DNA from: Owenweeksia sp. | Lineage (GTDB): Bacteria; Bacteroidota; Bacteroidia; Flavobacteriales; Schleiferiaceae | NCBI GenBank assembly: GCA_028277105.1 | Contig: JANQHO010000079.1 | Span: 1-46,036 of the forward strand | Length of the DNA: 46,036 nucleotides | Direction of reading: 5' to 3' | Part shown: positions 16,905-25,204 of the stretch, piece after piece | Layout: every line of letters starts with the position of its first letter | How positions within the stretch are numbered: position 1 is the stretch's first letter | Translations under genes and position numbers: made by a program | Notes under the pieces: model-generated | Databases searched by the model: none | What the model was told of the DNA's origin: nothing | The model's input: the letters and a program-made list of their open reading frames with translations, nothing else

Positions 16905-18620
16905 TTACCACTTCAAAGTATATGCTGTAGAGCTAATATTATCCTTTTCGTCTTTTACCCGCAGTTTTAAGGTGTGCTCTCCAGATACTATATCAAGTAT
17001 TGATGTATCCAGAATAAGTAAGTCATTTTTAGCATCGTATTCCATTAAAACCCAATTTCCGTCCACAGTTGGAGTGTATTCATCTACCCCGCTAAAATCA
17101 TCAGTTACTTTTATCTTAAGAGAACTTAAAGATGAGACATTGCCTTTATTGGAAAAATTCAGCGGTTTTATTACCGGAGGCAGGGTATCTGCCACTACTG
17201 CAAATTGACCAAACTGCCGGGTACGGGTAGTTACGTAGCCATTTTCGTAGGTACCCCCTTCATAATCTACAATTTTACGGTCTACTAAGCTGGCAATAGC
17301 AAGTTTTGAATAATCCCCCTCATAGATCGAATGCGGCTTGATCCTAAGGGTGTAATACCGGTGTACCGGTATTTCTTCAGCGCCTACCTGGTGAATGGCT
17401 GAAAGGCAACTGCTACAGGGTTCCAGTTCCCGGTACTCAAAATAAACATCGCGGTAGAGGGCATTTTCAGGTAAGATAAGTTCGATTTTTGCTTCCTTGA
17501 AAAAATTAGACTGATTGTGTTTGAAAACCGGAAGTAATGGTGTGGCACTCTCTATATCCCGGAGCTGATGCCCGGAGTGTTTGATATTAAAAACCAACTC
17601 CGAAACATTACCTGCTACATCACTAACCTCAATTTTTACATCGTATATACTGTCGCTTTGCAATTCAGGCAACCTCATGGGTTTGGCATCTTGATAAGTT
17701 GACAACCTATTGCCCGGTTCTATATACAGTTTATTGATGTTTTTACGGCAGCAAACGCGTTGGCCGTAATCAATATGGGAATTGATAAACCGGGTTTCGT
17801 GAAAGGCGAAAGTCTCCATTTTAAAACTATAATGCGGCTCTCCTTTTATCCTCATCTGTATATGGTAAACACCATTCTTATTGTTAGCCCCATTTAACCT
17901 GTCGAAGGCCTGCAAACCAAAGGCCGGTTTTCCGCTTACTTCAATCACATCGTTTCCGGCCAGTCGATAAACCCCTGGAGATGTTTCCAGCAAACGCAAT
18001 GATTGTGTTCCGGTTAATTCTCCATTGGAAAAATTATATACTTCGAGGCTATACAGATCAGGGGTTCTGTCATCTTTTACGTCAAAACCAAACAATAGCG
18101 GATTAATGATCTTTTCCGTGCGGGTATCCCTGATCTCAAAGTGAAGATGTGGCCCACCGCTACCACCTGTATTTCCCGAATAGCCGATAACCTCTCCCTG
18201 TTTTACAGGAAAAGCTGAAGATGAAGGAAATAATTCGATAGCAAAAGTTTGCTGCCGGTACTGTTCCTTTCTTATATATTCTTCAATTTTATCGCTAAAC
18301 TTCTGCAAATGGGCATATACAGTGGTGAATCCATTAGGGTGAACGATATAAATGGCTTTGCCAAACCCGTAGGGTGACACTTTAATACGCGACACTACTC
18401 CATCGGCTGTCGCTAAAACATTAAGCCCTTCTTTGCCCTGAGTTTTAATATCAATACCGGAGTGAAAGTGGTTAGACCGCAACTCTCCGAAGGTTCCTGA
18501 AAGATACATGGGGATTTCCAGCGGTGGGTTGAAATAATTCTGGGGATAGGTATTAACCTGGGCAATAAGAGTTCCCCCCAAGAAAAGGTTTACAAACCAC
18601 GTAAGATTGATCTTTATCAT
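16905..18620 (-). CDS. Secreted M23 family metallopeptidase
   Basis: LytM/M23 zinc endopeptidase of 571 residues that probably cleaves peptidoglycan cross-bridges or acts as a division-associated scaffold. A signal peptide (about 1-20) is followed by the M23 domain: the zinc ligands lie in HFHSGIDIKT (first H and D) and GGPHLHFEIRD (HxH), at roughly residues 52-160. Both motifs are intact, so it should be active. Downstream are beta-rich segments of unknown function (about 175-571), including a stretch like a fibronectin-type repeat near the C-terminus. It heads the M23-carboxypeptidase-like-TonB receptor operon. A possible but imperfect promoter word (TATTATTG) lies upstream. Confidence 0.9.
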   Translation of the reverse strand: MIKINLTWFVNLFLGGTLIAQVNTYPQNYFNPPLEIPMYLSGTFGELRSNHFHSGIDIKTQGKEGLNVLATADGVVSRIKVSPYGFGKAIYIVHPNGFTTVYAHLQKFSDKIEEYIRKEQYRQQTFAIELFPSSSAFPVKQGEVIGYSGNTGGSGGPHLHFEIRDTRTEKIINPLLFGFDVKDDRTPDLYSLEVYNFSNGELTGTQSLRLLETSPGVYRLAGNDVIEVSGKPAFGLQAFDRLNGANNKNGVYHIQMRIKGEPHYSFKMETFAFHETRFINSHIDYGQRVCCRKNINKLYIEPGNRLSTYQDAKPMRLPELQSDSIYDVKIEVSDVAGNVSELVFNIKHSGHQLRDIESATPLLPVFKHNQSNFFKEAKIELILPENALYRDVYFEYRELEPCSSCLSAIHQVGAEEIPVHRYYTLRIKPHSIYEGDYSKLAIASLVDRKIVDYEGGTYENGYVTTRTRQFGQFAVVADTLPPVIKPLNFSNKGNVSSLSSLKIKVTDDFSGVDEYTPTVDGNWVLMEYDAKNDLLILDTSILDIVSGEHTLKLRVKDEKDNISSTAYTLKW

Positions 18621-18743
18621 AGCGATCTACCCTATTAGCAGGGTCAATAATACTAATATAATTACAAGCATAGGGGCACAGCAGTTTAAATTAGGGAGAA
18701 AATAATTTGAATTAATTGCACAGCTTTCTACATTTGTTGGCTA

Positions 18744-18751
18744 TAATTTTG
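18744..18751 (+). promoter_or_regulatory. Promoter -7 element for the coiled-coil/zapA operon
   Basis: TAATTTTG ends five nucleotides before the ATG at 18757, which implies a near-leaderless transcript. Confidence 0.5.
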
Positions 18752-18756
18752 TTTGA

Positions 18757-19047
18757 ATGGCAGACATTCACCTGCAGTTAGAGCGGCTTGATGTATTGGT
18801 GAAAAGCTTAATAGATCAATACGAACAGGCAGTGACTGAGAATGATGCGCTGCAGCAAAAATTGCAACTGCTGGAGAATGAACTCCGTCAGAAAAACAAA
18901 GAGCATGAATTTTTGGAAACGGAGCTCAAAAATGCCAGGGTGGCTCAGGGTATGCTGCACGACAGCGAACATACCGGAGCAGCCAGGGCACAAATCAGTG
19001 CTTTAGTGCGGGAAATTGATCGCTGTATTGCGTTGTTGAACGAATGA
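18757..19047 (+). CDS. Short coiled-coil protein upstream of zapA
   Basis: A 96-residue protein that is almost entirely one coiled coil: hydrophobic residues recur every three to four positions through RLDVLVKSLIDQYEQAV, DALQQKLQLLENELRQK and EFLETELKNARVAQ. It then has a short C-terminal helix (AQISALVREIDRCIALL). There is no signal peptide or membrane segment. It overlaps zapA by 4 nt (ATGA), so the two are translationally coupled. By size, coiled-coil nature and partner it resembles ZapB, which bridges ZapA to other division proteins, but sequence identity to ZapB is not something I can claim. It is best described as a probable cell-division accessory protein. Confidence 0.75.
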   Translation: MADIHLQLERLDVLVKSLIDQYEQAVTENDALQQKLQLLENELRQKNKEHEFLETELKNARVAQGMLHDSEHTGAARAQISALVREIDRCIALLNE

Positions 19048-19349
19048 TCCGATTTAGATTGAAGGATTATTTAAAAATAAAAGTATCTATTGCCGACCGG
19101 GTTTACCCTCTAACCATTAAACGTGATGAGGAAGAAAAAATCCGTCTCGCAGCAAAAAAGATTGACGGCATTCTTAAAAAATATGAAGAAGATTATGCCG
19201 TTAGGGATAAGCAAGACCTTTTAGCCATGTGTGCCTTGCAATTAGCCTCCAGATTGGAAAAAAACAAAGACAGGCAACTGGTAGATGGCAATGACATCAG
19301 CCGGCAATTGACTTCTTTGGAAGAGATGCTGACTAACGCAATAAAATAA
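19044..19349 (+). CDS. zapA: Cell division protein ZapA
   Basis: Cytoplasmic FtsZ-ring stabiliser of 101 residues. The ZapA fold is visible: a short beta-hairpin region (KIKVSIADRVYPLTIKRDEEEKIRLAAKKID), the central helix with AVRDKQDLLAMCALQLAS, and a C-terminal coiled coil (LTSLEEMLTNAI). The D-K-Q-D-L-L-A-M-x-A-L-Q-L motif is typical of the family. The start overlaps the upstream coiled-coil gene by 4 nt. It is followed by the 6S-like RNA and then rny. In gammaproteobacteria zapA also lies beside the 6S RNA gene. Confidence 0.92.
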   Translation: MIRFRLKDYLKIKVSIADRVYPLTIKRDEEEKIRLAAKKIDGILKKYEEDYAVRDKQDLLAMCALQLASRLEKNKDRQLVDGNDISRQLTSLEEMLTNAIK

Positions 19350-19370
19350 ACGTTCTTAAATATATTTTTT

Positions 19371-19537
19371 CCCGCATCGATTCAACGAATTTGCTAAACT
19401 CAACGCTAACAATTATAGGGGTTTAGCTCGGGCTTTCTAAGTCAGGCCACCATGTCAGTGGAAGACTGAAATTGTCCGGTAAACTCCGATCCTGTCTGAA
19501 CGGAGTTTAGACAAAACTTGAATAGGTGCGGGTTTTT
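19371..19537 (+). ncRNA. ssrS: 6S-like RNA (6S-Flavo type)
   Basis: The 209-nt gap between zapA and rny contains a structured RNA. By eye: a closing stem CCCGCA (19371-19376) with TGCGGG (19527-19532), continued by ATTCAA (19380-19385) with TTGAAT (19518-19523) and CTAAACTC (19394-19401) with GAGTTTAG (19503-19510). A large central bubble follows (19402-19428 opposite 19479-19502). A terminal irregular hairpin (19429-19478) is capped by CCAC/GTGG around loop CATGTCA. This closing stem, open bubble and terminal hairpin are the hallmarks of 6S RNA, which mimics an open promoter and binds RNA polymerase. The closing stem plus T tract also forms the transcript's terminator. Genome position (zapA-6S-rny) agrees with known Flavobacteriia. 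Exact ends are estimates. Confidence 0.75.
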
Positions 19538-19540
19538 TTA
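19527..19540 (+). terminator. 3' end of the 6S-like RNA, T tract
   Basis: TGCGGG, the 3' half of the RNA's closing stem, runs straight into a T tract (19533-19539), so closing-stem formation may itself end transcription before rny. Confidence 0.5.
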
Positions 19541-19558
19541 TTTACAATGACATAAACT

Positions 19559-21091
19559 ATGGATACAATCATAATACCTCTTGTAACCTTTATAATAGGG
19601 GGAGGATTAGGTTTTGCCGCCTACCGGATCATTGACAGGCAAAAGGGGAATAGCATCATAAAAGAGGCTGAAAAAGAAGCCGAAACCATCAAAAAGGATA
19701 AGATACTGCAGGCCAAAGAAAAATTCCTGGAACTTAAGGCTGAGCACGAGAAAGTCATAAACAAACGAGAGAATAAGCTCAATGAGCAGCAAAACAGGTT
19801 AAAGGAAAAAGAATCGCGGCTTAATAAGAGTATTGAAGAAAGCAAAAGAAAAGAAAAAGACCTCAATCAGCTAAAACAGGATCTCAAGAGGCAATTGGAG
19901 ATCAATGAGCGCAAAACTGACGAACTGGAAAAAATGCATCGCAAGCAGGTAGAACAACTGGAGGTTATAACCGGTCTCACACCTGAAGATGCCAAAGAAC
20001 AGCTCTTGAGAGCCTTGAAGGATGAGGCCAAAACTGATGCAGCCGCTTACATACAAGCTACTATGGAAGAGGCTAAGCTCACAGCCAATAACGAAGCGCG
20101 CAAAGTGGTAATTCAAACCATACAACGGGTAGCTACAGAACAGGCTATTGAAAACAGCGTTTCGGTATTCAATATTGAAAATGATGACATCAAAGGCCGG
20201 ATCATTGGCCGGGAAGGACGCAATATAAGGGCATTGGAAGCAGCAACCGGGGTTGAGATCATAGTTGATGATACTCCTGAAGCTATTATTCTATCCTGCT
20301 TTGACCCGGTAAGACGGGAAATCGCCCGCCTATCACTCCATCGACTGGTAACTGATGGCAGAATACACCCGGCCCGCATTGAGGAAGTGGTTTCCAAAAC
20401 CTCAAAACAAATTGAAGACGAAATTTTTGAAGTTGGTAAACGCACTACTATTGACCTGGGAATTCACGGTTTACATCCCGAACTGGTAAAAATGGTAGGA
20501 CGGATGAAATACCGTTCTTCTTACGGACAAAACCTGTTACAACACTCCAGGGAAGTAGCTAATCTCTGTGGAATAATGGCTTCGGAACTGGGACTGAACC
20601 CCAAACTGGCCAAAAGGGCAGGACTTCTGCACGATATAGGCAAAGTACCTAGTGAAGAAAGTGAATTACCCCACGCTATACTGGGAATGCAAATGGCTGA
20701 AAAATACGGGGAAAAAGCTGAAGTGTGTAACGCCATTGGCGCTCATCATGACGAAATTGAAATGAATAACCTCATTTCCCCCATTATACAGGTTTGTGAT
20801 GGTATCTCAGGTGCCCGGCCCGGAGCGAGAAGGCAAATAGCCGAATCTTATATCCAAAGACTCAAAGAACTGGAAGACCTTGCCATAGGCCATAGTGGTG
20901 TTCTTAAGGCATATGCCGTACAGGCTGGCCGGGAGCTAAGGATAATGGTTGATTGTGAAAAAGTAAATGATGCCGAAGCAGCCAAGCTGTCTTTTGACAT
21001 AAGCCAAAAGATCCAAAATGAAATGACTTACCCGGGACAGGTAAAAATTACTGTTATCCGTGAAACCAGAGCAGTTAATATTGCCCGCTAA
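19559..21091 (+). CDS. rny: Ribonuclease Y
   Basis: Membrane-anchored endoribonuclease that starts mRNA decay. The 510-residue length is normal. There is an N-terminal membrane helix (about residues 3-24), a long charged coiled coil (about 30-190), a KH domain with [15 protein letters not shown] at about 213-228, and an HD domain with [15 protein letters not shown] at about 352-366, where the HD pair binds the catalytic metal. The ATG is 22 nt after the G of the upstream RNA stem. The stop overlaps the convergent nucleoside phosphorylase by 17 nt. In Bacteroidota rny is typically encoded next to the 6S RNA and zapA, as here. Confidence 0.96.
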   Translation: MDTIIIPLVTFIIGGGLGFAAYRIIDRQKGNSIIKEAEKEAETIKKDKILQAKEKFLELKAEHEKVINKRENKLNEQQNRLKEKESRLNKSIEESKRKEKDLNQLKQDLKRQLEINERKTDELEKMHRKQVEQLEVITGLTPEDAKEQLLRALKDEAKTDAAAYIQATMEEAKLTANNEARKVVIQTIQRVATEQAIENSVSVFNIENDDIKGRIIGREGRNIRALEAATGVEIIVDDTPEAIILSCFDPVRREIARLSLHRLVTDGRIHPARIEEVVSKTSKQIEDEIFEVGKRTTIDLGIHGLHPELVKMVGRMKYRSSYGQNLLQHSREVANLCGIMASELGLNPKLAKRAGLLHDIGKVPSEESELPHAILGMQMAEKYGEKAEVCNAIGAHHDEIEMNNLISPIIQVCDGISGARPGARRQIAESYIQRLKELEDLAIGHSGVLKAYAVQAGRELRIMVDCEKVNDAEAAKLSFDISQKIQNEMTYPGQVKITVIRETRAVNIAR

Positions 21092-21941
21092 GTAGTTCCA
21101 GGGTTTTATTGATCATGTTTTTTACTGTTTTTTCCGGTTGTTTAGAAAATTTACCGTTCATACGATTGGCAAGGATGGCCGAAACAGAAATTGCTTTATG
21201 GCCCAGTAAGGCGCTAAGACCATAGATGCCAGCCGTCTCCATTTCCAAATTAGTTATTCTGCCTCCTTCTTTAAATTTTACCTCAGCTAATAGTTTTATG
21301 AAGTCCGGAATCTTGGGTTTAAGATGTACAGAACGCCCTTGAGGTGCATAAAAACCGGGGGCTGTTACGGTTATGCCACTATGATGAAAAACGGAACCAA
21401 ACGTTTTTAAGAAATCCGCATTCGCTTGCGAGAAATACGGTTTGGGCAATTTTTTCAATTCCGGCTGACTGTTCCATAACTCGTCAGGCAAAGAATCATT
21501 TTGGTGATCTTCATAAAAGTTCAATAAACCGTCATAACCCAAAGCTACTTCAGAAAGTAAAATAGTATCCAATTCTATATCTGATTGTATGGCCCCGCTG
21601 GTACCCAAGCGAATAAACTGGAGCTGTACTTTTCTCTCTCTCGGCTTCAGCGTATCGAAGTCGATATTGAAAAGCGCATGAATCTCATTAAAAACAACGT
21701 CCACATTATCCGTTCCTATACCTGTGGAAATAATGCTCAATTCTTTATTGCCAATCCTCCCGCTACAGCTCACAAACTCACGATTTACTCTGGTGAAATA
21801 TACCTCGTCCAGTAAAGCTGAGATCATCCTTACCCGTTCCGGATCGCCTACCGTGATAATAGTTTTTTTGAGCTCCCCCGGCTTCAGTTTCAGATGGTAA
21901 ATACTTCCATCCGGGTTGAGAATAAGTTCTGACTGTGTCAC
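21075..21941 (-). CDS. Nucleoside phosphorylase (uridine phosphorylase-like)
   Basis: NP-I family enzyme that splits nucleosides with phosphate in salvage. Family features: [21 protein letters not shown] start, [16 protein letters not shown] (phosphate-binding GDPxR), [16 protein letters not shown] (TGIG), the RLGTSGAIQ block and [20 protein letters not shown] (MExxG, nucleoside-binding). The reading frame could extend to a TTG at 22001, but that would overlap the universal stress gene, and the family starts near [10 protein letters not shown], so GTG 21941 is preferred. That gives 289 residues. The pattern matches uridine phosphorylase-like proteins of Bacteroidota. Base specificity is not certain from sequence alone. 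It overlaps the rny 3' end by 17 nt. Confidence 0.88.
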   Translation of the reverse strand: MTQSELILNPDGSIYHLKLKPGELKKTIITVGDPERVRMISALLDEVYFTRVNREFVSCSGRIGNKELSIISTGIGTDNVDVVFNEIHALFNIDFDTLKPRERKVQLQFIRLGTSGAIQSDIELDTILLSEVALGYDGLLNFYEDHQNDSLPDELWNSQPELKKLPKPYFSQANADFLKTFGSVFHHSGITVTAPGFYAPQGRSVHLKPKIPDFIKLLAEVKFKEGGRITNLEMETAGIYGLSALLGHKAISVSAILANRMNGKFSKQPEKTVKNMINKTLELLSGQY

Positions 21942-21967
21942 GTAACTGGAATAAAACCTCTTTGTAT

Positions 21968-21975
21968 TACTTTTG
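21968..21975 (+). promoter_or_regulatory. Promoter -7 element for the universal stress protein gene
   Basis: TACTTTTG followed by TGCC, 17 nt upstream of the ATG at 21993. Confidence 0.5.
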
Positions 21976-21992
21976 TGCCAAATTAAACAAAT

Positions 21993-22874
21993 ATGGCTCA
22001 ATCCACTTCCAGTATCTTAGTTCCAATCGGCTTTTCAGAGCAATCAATTCTTGCTTTGGATCAGGCTTTAATTTTTGCCAAAGCCATGCCGGCAAAAATC
22101 ACTCTTTTATCGGTAATTGAAGAGAGTAGTTTTTTTAAGCGAGTATTTTCTGCTAAAACCGATGAAAGCGAGTTAAAAAATGAAGTTACTGACAAACTCA
22201 AAGAATTAGCAAAAGAATACGCAGAAAAATCAGGTATTGAGATCAATACTATGGTAGCTAAAGGAGTAGTTTACGAAGAAATAGCAAGAGTAAGTGAATT
22301 GATCGAGGCCGACCTTGTGATTTTGGGAACAAATGGCAAGCCCCAGAACTTTCAGAAGAGATTTATCGGCAGTAATGCTTATCGCGTAGCTACTCTGGTG
22401 CAGCCCCCGGTTATCACGATCAAGGGAGTGCGTAATATTCATAAAATATCTACTATCATCTTCCCTCTGGTACTAGACAGGCGTTCTAAAGAAAAAGTAG
22501 GACCTGCCCTTAAATACGCCCGCATGTTCATGGCTAATATCAAAATCGTTTCAATAGCTGAGGAAGAAGATGAAGCTCCTATATTAAGGGCCCATCTTAA
22601 GCAAGTTGAGACCTTTATCAGAGATCACAAAGTGGAATGCACTTCTGAACTTATCGAAAATCCGGAAAACAAAGGAATTGTACGCAATACACTGAATTAC
22701 GCTTACGAAAATGACGGTGATCTAATTATTATTACAGAAGATAATAAGGAAAGGGATATTACCGACTTCATTTTGGGCTCAGATGTTCAATCTATGATCT
22801 ATCATTCAGAAATACCCGTAATGAGCATCACACCTTCCAAGGTGAAATGGGGGGCTATATGGGAAAGTTTTTAG
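21993..22874 (+). CDS. Universal stress protein with two UspA domains
   Basis: A 293-residue cytoplasmic protein made of two UspA domains in tandem. Domain 1 (about 5-143) begins SILVPIGFSEQSILALDQAL and carries LVILGTNGKPQNFQKRFIGSNAYRVATLVQPPVITIKG, in which the G-x2-G-like glycine pattern marks possible nucleotide binding. Domain 2 (about 150-285) is more divergent (TIIFPLVLDRRSKEKVGPALKYARMF) and lacks a clear ATP motif. The role in stress survival is family knowledge; the trigger is not known. The gene has its own TACTTTTG promoter element and a strong terminator, and is monocistronic. Confidence 0.9.
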   Translation: MAQSTSSILVPIGFSEQSILALDQALIFAKAMPAKITLLSVIEESSFFKRVFSAKTDESELKNEVTDKLKELAKEYAEKSGIEINTMVAKGVVYEEIARVSELIEADLVILGTNGKPQNFQKRFIGSNAYRVATLVQPPVITIKGVRNIHKISTIIFPLVLDRRSKEKVGPALKYARMFMANIKIVSIAEEEDEAPILRAHLKQVETFIRDHKVECTSELIENPENKGIVRNTLNYAYENDGDLIIITEDNKERDITDFILGSDVQSMIYHSEIPVMSITPSKVKWGAIWESF

Positions 22875-22888
22875 GTTTAAAACCGCTT

Positions 22889-22920
22889 ATAAAAAACCCC
22901 GGAAATTCCGGGGTTTTTTA
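22889..22920. terminator. Bidirectional terminator between usp and the DUF4397 gene
   Basis: AAAAAACCCCGG AAATT CCGGGGTTTTTT hairpin with A and T runs on both sides. It can end the universal stress gene on the plus strand and the DUF4397/T9SS gene, whose stop lies at 22947, on the minus strand. Confidence 0.88.
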
Positions 22921-22946
22921 TTGGAGCATCTCTATTGAGCTTAATT

Positions 22947-24656
22947 TTATCTAACTAACACTTTTTCCAAGTATTGATTCTGATTTTCATCTGTTAAGCG
23001 AACCAGATACAAACCTTGAGGCAGGGTATCTATTTGAAGGGTATAAGTACTGCCGGACTCAGCCTGCCACCTTTCACTAATAAAAGAAACTCCGTTCATA
23101 CTCATAACTTCTATTTCCAAAACTCCGGCATCAGAGGTCGGATTAATGATATTCAGGAATCCCGAAGCAGGGTTGGGATAAACGGCTATATCTTCTAATT
23201 TTTCTCCTTCTTGATCACCCAAACCAGAAATAACCGGTAATGGAATAAGGTTACCTCCACCGGGCAGGGCTACCCAAAGTCCAAACTCAGGAGCATTAAT
23301 CGGGTTACCAGTACCTCCCTGAACAGTATCTAAAAAACCGGAAGCCAATACTACCAAGGAAGAATCCTGTAAGTTTAAGGTAGAGAGTGGAGCTGAATAA
23401 ACAGCCACTACGCTTTGATCTGAATTTGCTGCTATTTCCAACTCATAATCAGCAGTAACCAAAGGCAAATAACCAACAAAATCTCCATAAACAAGAGAAT
23501 CTATTAACCCAGTAACAGGAACGGTACGTTCATTTACATCTACAGCCGGGGCATCGGGCGCACCATGATAAACCAGAACATCAGTATTACCGGCAACACG
23601 GGCCGACTGACGGGCAGGAAACTCAACCAGTTCAAAAGGCTCATTTACACTGTAGTTTGAAGGATCTATCAAACCGGTTGCTACAATAAGATAAGCACTG
23701 TCTCTCATCAAATTATACGATTCTTTATATACAGCACCTGCTGTATCACTACTTCCGCCAGGCAGAATACTCACAGTAAAATCGGCATTGGCGGGAAGCG
23801 GAAGGTAAGATGTAGCTGTACGGAAAGCTACATTGGAAAGAGCCTTCTGGGTATTTACCCATATATCTACCTGACCTGCCAATATATCGGGACTGTTATG
23901 AATTATTTGAACATTGGCTGTAGTTTGAGGAAGCTCTAATATCTGACCGTTGGGTAATATTGCCAGTACTACAAATGATGGCCCCGGATTAGCCAGGGTA
24001 TTGAGAAAGCCACTGGCCAGTACTACTGCCGCTGAATCAGCCAGGTTGAGTGTCTGTAAAGGGGCTAGGTATTCCCCTACACTCACCGTTTGAGTACTAT
24101 CATAAACCCTTAAGATATAGTCTAGAGTAATAAACGGAATATAGGGCTGGAAATCCGGATAGCTCAGGTTGTTAGCCGTTGTTCCAGCCATTACTCCTAC
24201 TTCTTCTACGTCTACACCGGGAGCGTCCGGACTGCCGTGGTGGATCAGAATACTGGTAGAACCGGGATTTTGTGAAGTTTCTAATGCACCTGCATAAACT
24301 TCGAGACTAAAAAACTCTTTACTGGCAAAAGAAGCCGTATCTACTATACCACTTGCAACAATTACATAAGCTTCATTAGGAGTAAGGGTCAATGAAGTAG
24401 AGAAGACGGCATTTGCAGTATCGGTTTCTCCTTTTGGTAATACACTAAGAGTAATGGGGGCACCTGCCTGAACATTTGTGAAGGCAGTAGCCGATCTGAA
24501 AGCAAAATCTGTTAGTAAAGGCGCGTTATCAAGGTAAATATTAACTGTATCAGCTACAGGGTCAGCGCAATTGTGAATAATTTGTACTCTGGCATTTTGA
24601 GCAAACATCAAAGAAGAACTCAAAAACAAAATTGACAGTGATAGAACTTTTTTCAT
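22947..24656 (-). CDS. DUF4397 repeat protein with T9SS sorting domain
   Basis: Secreted 569-residue protein. A signal peptide (about 1-20, ending MFAQ) is followed by four copies of the DUF4397 repeat, recognised by ARVQIIHNCADP (from 22), TSILIHHGSPDAPGVDV (about 133), ANVQIIHNSPDI (about 248) and TDVLVYHGAPDAPAVDV (about 358). The C-terminus (about 490-569) is a type A T9SS sorting domain with VYPNPASGFLNI and GLYLVRLTDENQN. DUF4397 has no established biochemical role; repeated H-x-S/A-P-D motifs hint at calcium-binding loops, which is a guess. Expected destination: cell surface or medium through the type IX system. Transcribed alone. Confidence 0.88.
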   Translation of the reverse strand: MKKVLSLSILFLSSSLMFAQNARVQIIHNCADPVADTVNIYLDNAPLLTDFAFRSATAFTNVQAGAPITLSVLPKGETDTANAVFSTSLTLTPNEAYVIVASGIVDTASFASKEFFSLEVYAGALETSQNPGSTSILIHHGSPDAPGVDVEEVGVMAGTTANNLSYPDFQPYIPFITLDYILRVYDSTQTVSVGEYLAPLQTLNLADSAAVVLASGFLNTLANPGPSFVVLAILPNGQILELPQTTANVQIIHNSPDILAGQVDIWVNTQKALSNVAFRTATSYLPLPANADFTVSILPGGSSDTAGAVYKESYNLMRDSAYLIVATGLIDPSNYSVNEPFELVEFPARQSARVAGNTDVLVYHGAPDAPAVDVNERTVPVTGLIDSLVYGDFVGYLPLVTADYELEIAANSDQSVVAVYSAPLSTLNLQDSSLVVLASGFLDTVQGGTGNPINAPEFGLWVALPGGGNLIPLPVISGLGDQEGEKLEDIAVYPNPASGFLNIINPTSDAGVLEIEVMSMNGVSFISERWQAESGSTYTLQIDTLPQGLYLVRLTDENQNQYLEKVLVR

Positions 24657-24738
24657 TGTTTTAGATTTAATGGGTTAGGACTACCGTAACTATACTTGAT
24701 AGTATTTTGTTCAACAACTATTTAAAAAGCATAACAAA

Positions 24739-25197
24739 TTGTATTCAATTTTATACAGACAAATTATTCCCAGACCAATAGAGCAGACTTGGGATTTCTT
24801 TTCCAATCCGGCCAATTTAAAGCTGCTAACTCCTGCCGGAATGAAATTTGAGCTAATGAATGAAAGCATCGATGAAATGTATGAAGGTATTGTGCTGGGG
24901 TATACATTAGCTCCCTTGGCCGGAATTAAGCTCAGTTGGTATTCGGAGATCACTAAAATTGAGGCAAAAAAGTATTTCATTGACCAGCAGCTTAAAGGCC
25001 CTTTTAAAATCTGGCATCACCAGCATCATTTCAGGGAAACTGATAGTGGAACAGAGGTCACTGACCTTGTTCACTATGAACTTCCCCTAGGTTTTATTGG
25101 AAAACTATTTCATCCTTTATTTGTAGAAAGAAGGGTAAAGGATATGTTTGAATATCGATATCAAAAAGCCCGGGAGCTATTTGGTAGCAGAGATTAA
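24739..25197 (+). CDS. SRPBCC (START-like) family protein
   Basis: A 152-residue cytoplasmic protein with the SRPBCC helix-grip fold: IEQTWDFFSNPANLKLLTPAGMKFEL near the N-terminus (the P-x-E-x-V/T-W-x-F-F motif of this family) and WHHQHHFRETDSGTEVTDLVHYELPLGFIGKLFHP in the middle, with the hydrophobic-ligand pocket implied. Close relatives are annotated as SRPBCC or cyclase/dehydrase-like; the ligand is unknown. The only in-frame start is a TTG at 24739; the frame is blocked by a TAA three codons upstream, so TTG is accepted. It is first of a tight plus-strand trio: the DUF429 gene starts 7 nt after its stop. Confidence 0.82.
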   Translation: MYSILYRQIIPRPIEQTWDFFSNPANLKLLTPAGMKFELMNESIDEMYEGIVLGYTLAPLAGIKLSWYSEITKIEAKKYFIDQQLKGPFKIWHHQHHFRETDSGTEVTDLVHYELPLGFIGKLFHPLFVERRVKDMFEYRYQKARELFGSRD

Positions 25198-25204
25198 ATT
25201 TACA

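Noticed and set aside
19371..19540. SRP RNA or tmRNA in the zapA-rny gap
   Set aside because: The conserved SRP tetraloop region and a tmRNA tag frame are absent; the closing stem, central bubble and terminal hairpin fit 6S RNA better.
21942..22001. Longer N-terminus (TTG start) for the nucleoside phosphorylase
   Set aside because: It overlaps the universal stress gene and its promoter, and the family starts near [10 protein letters not shown].
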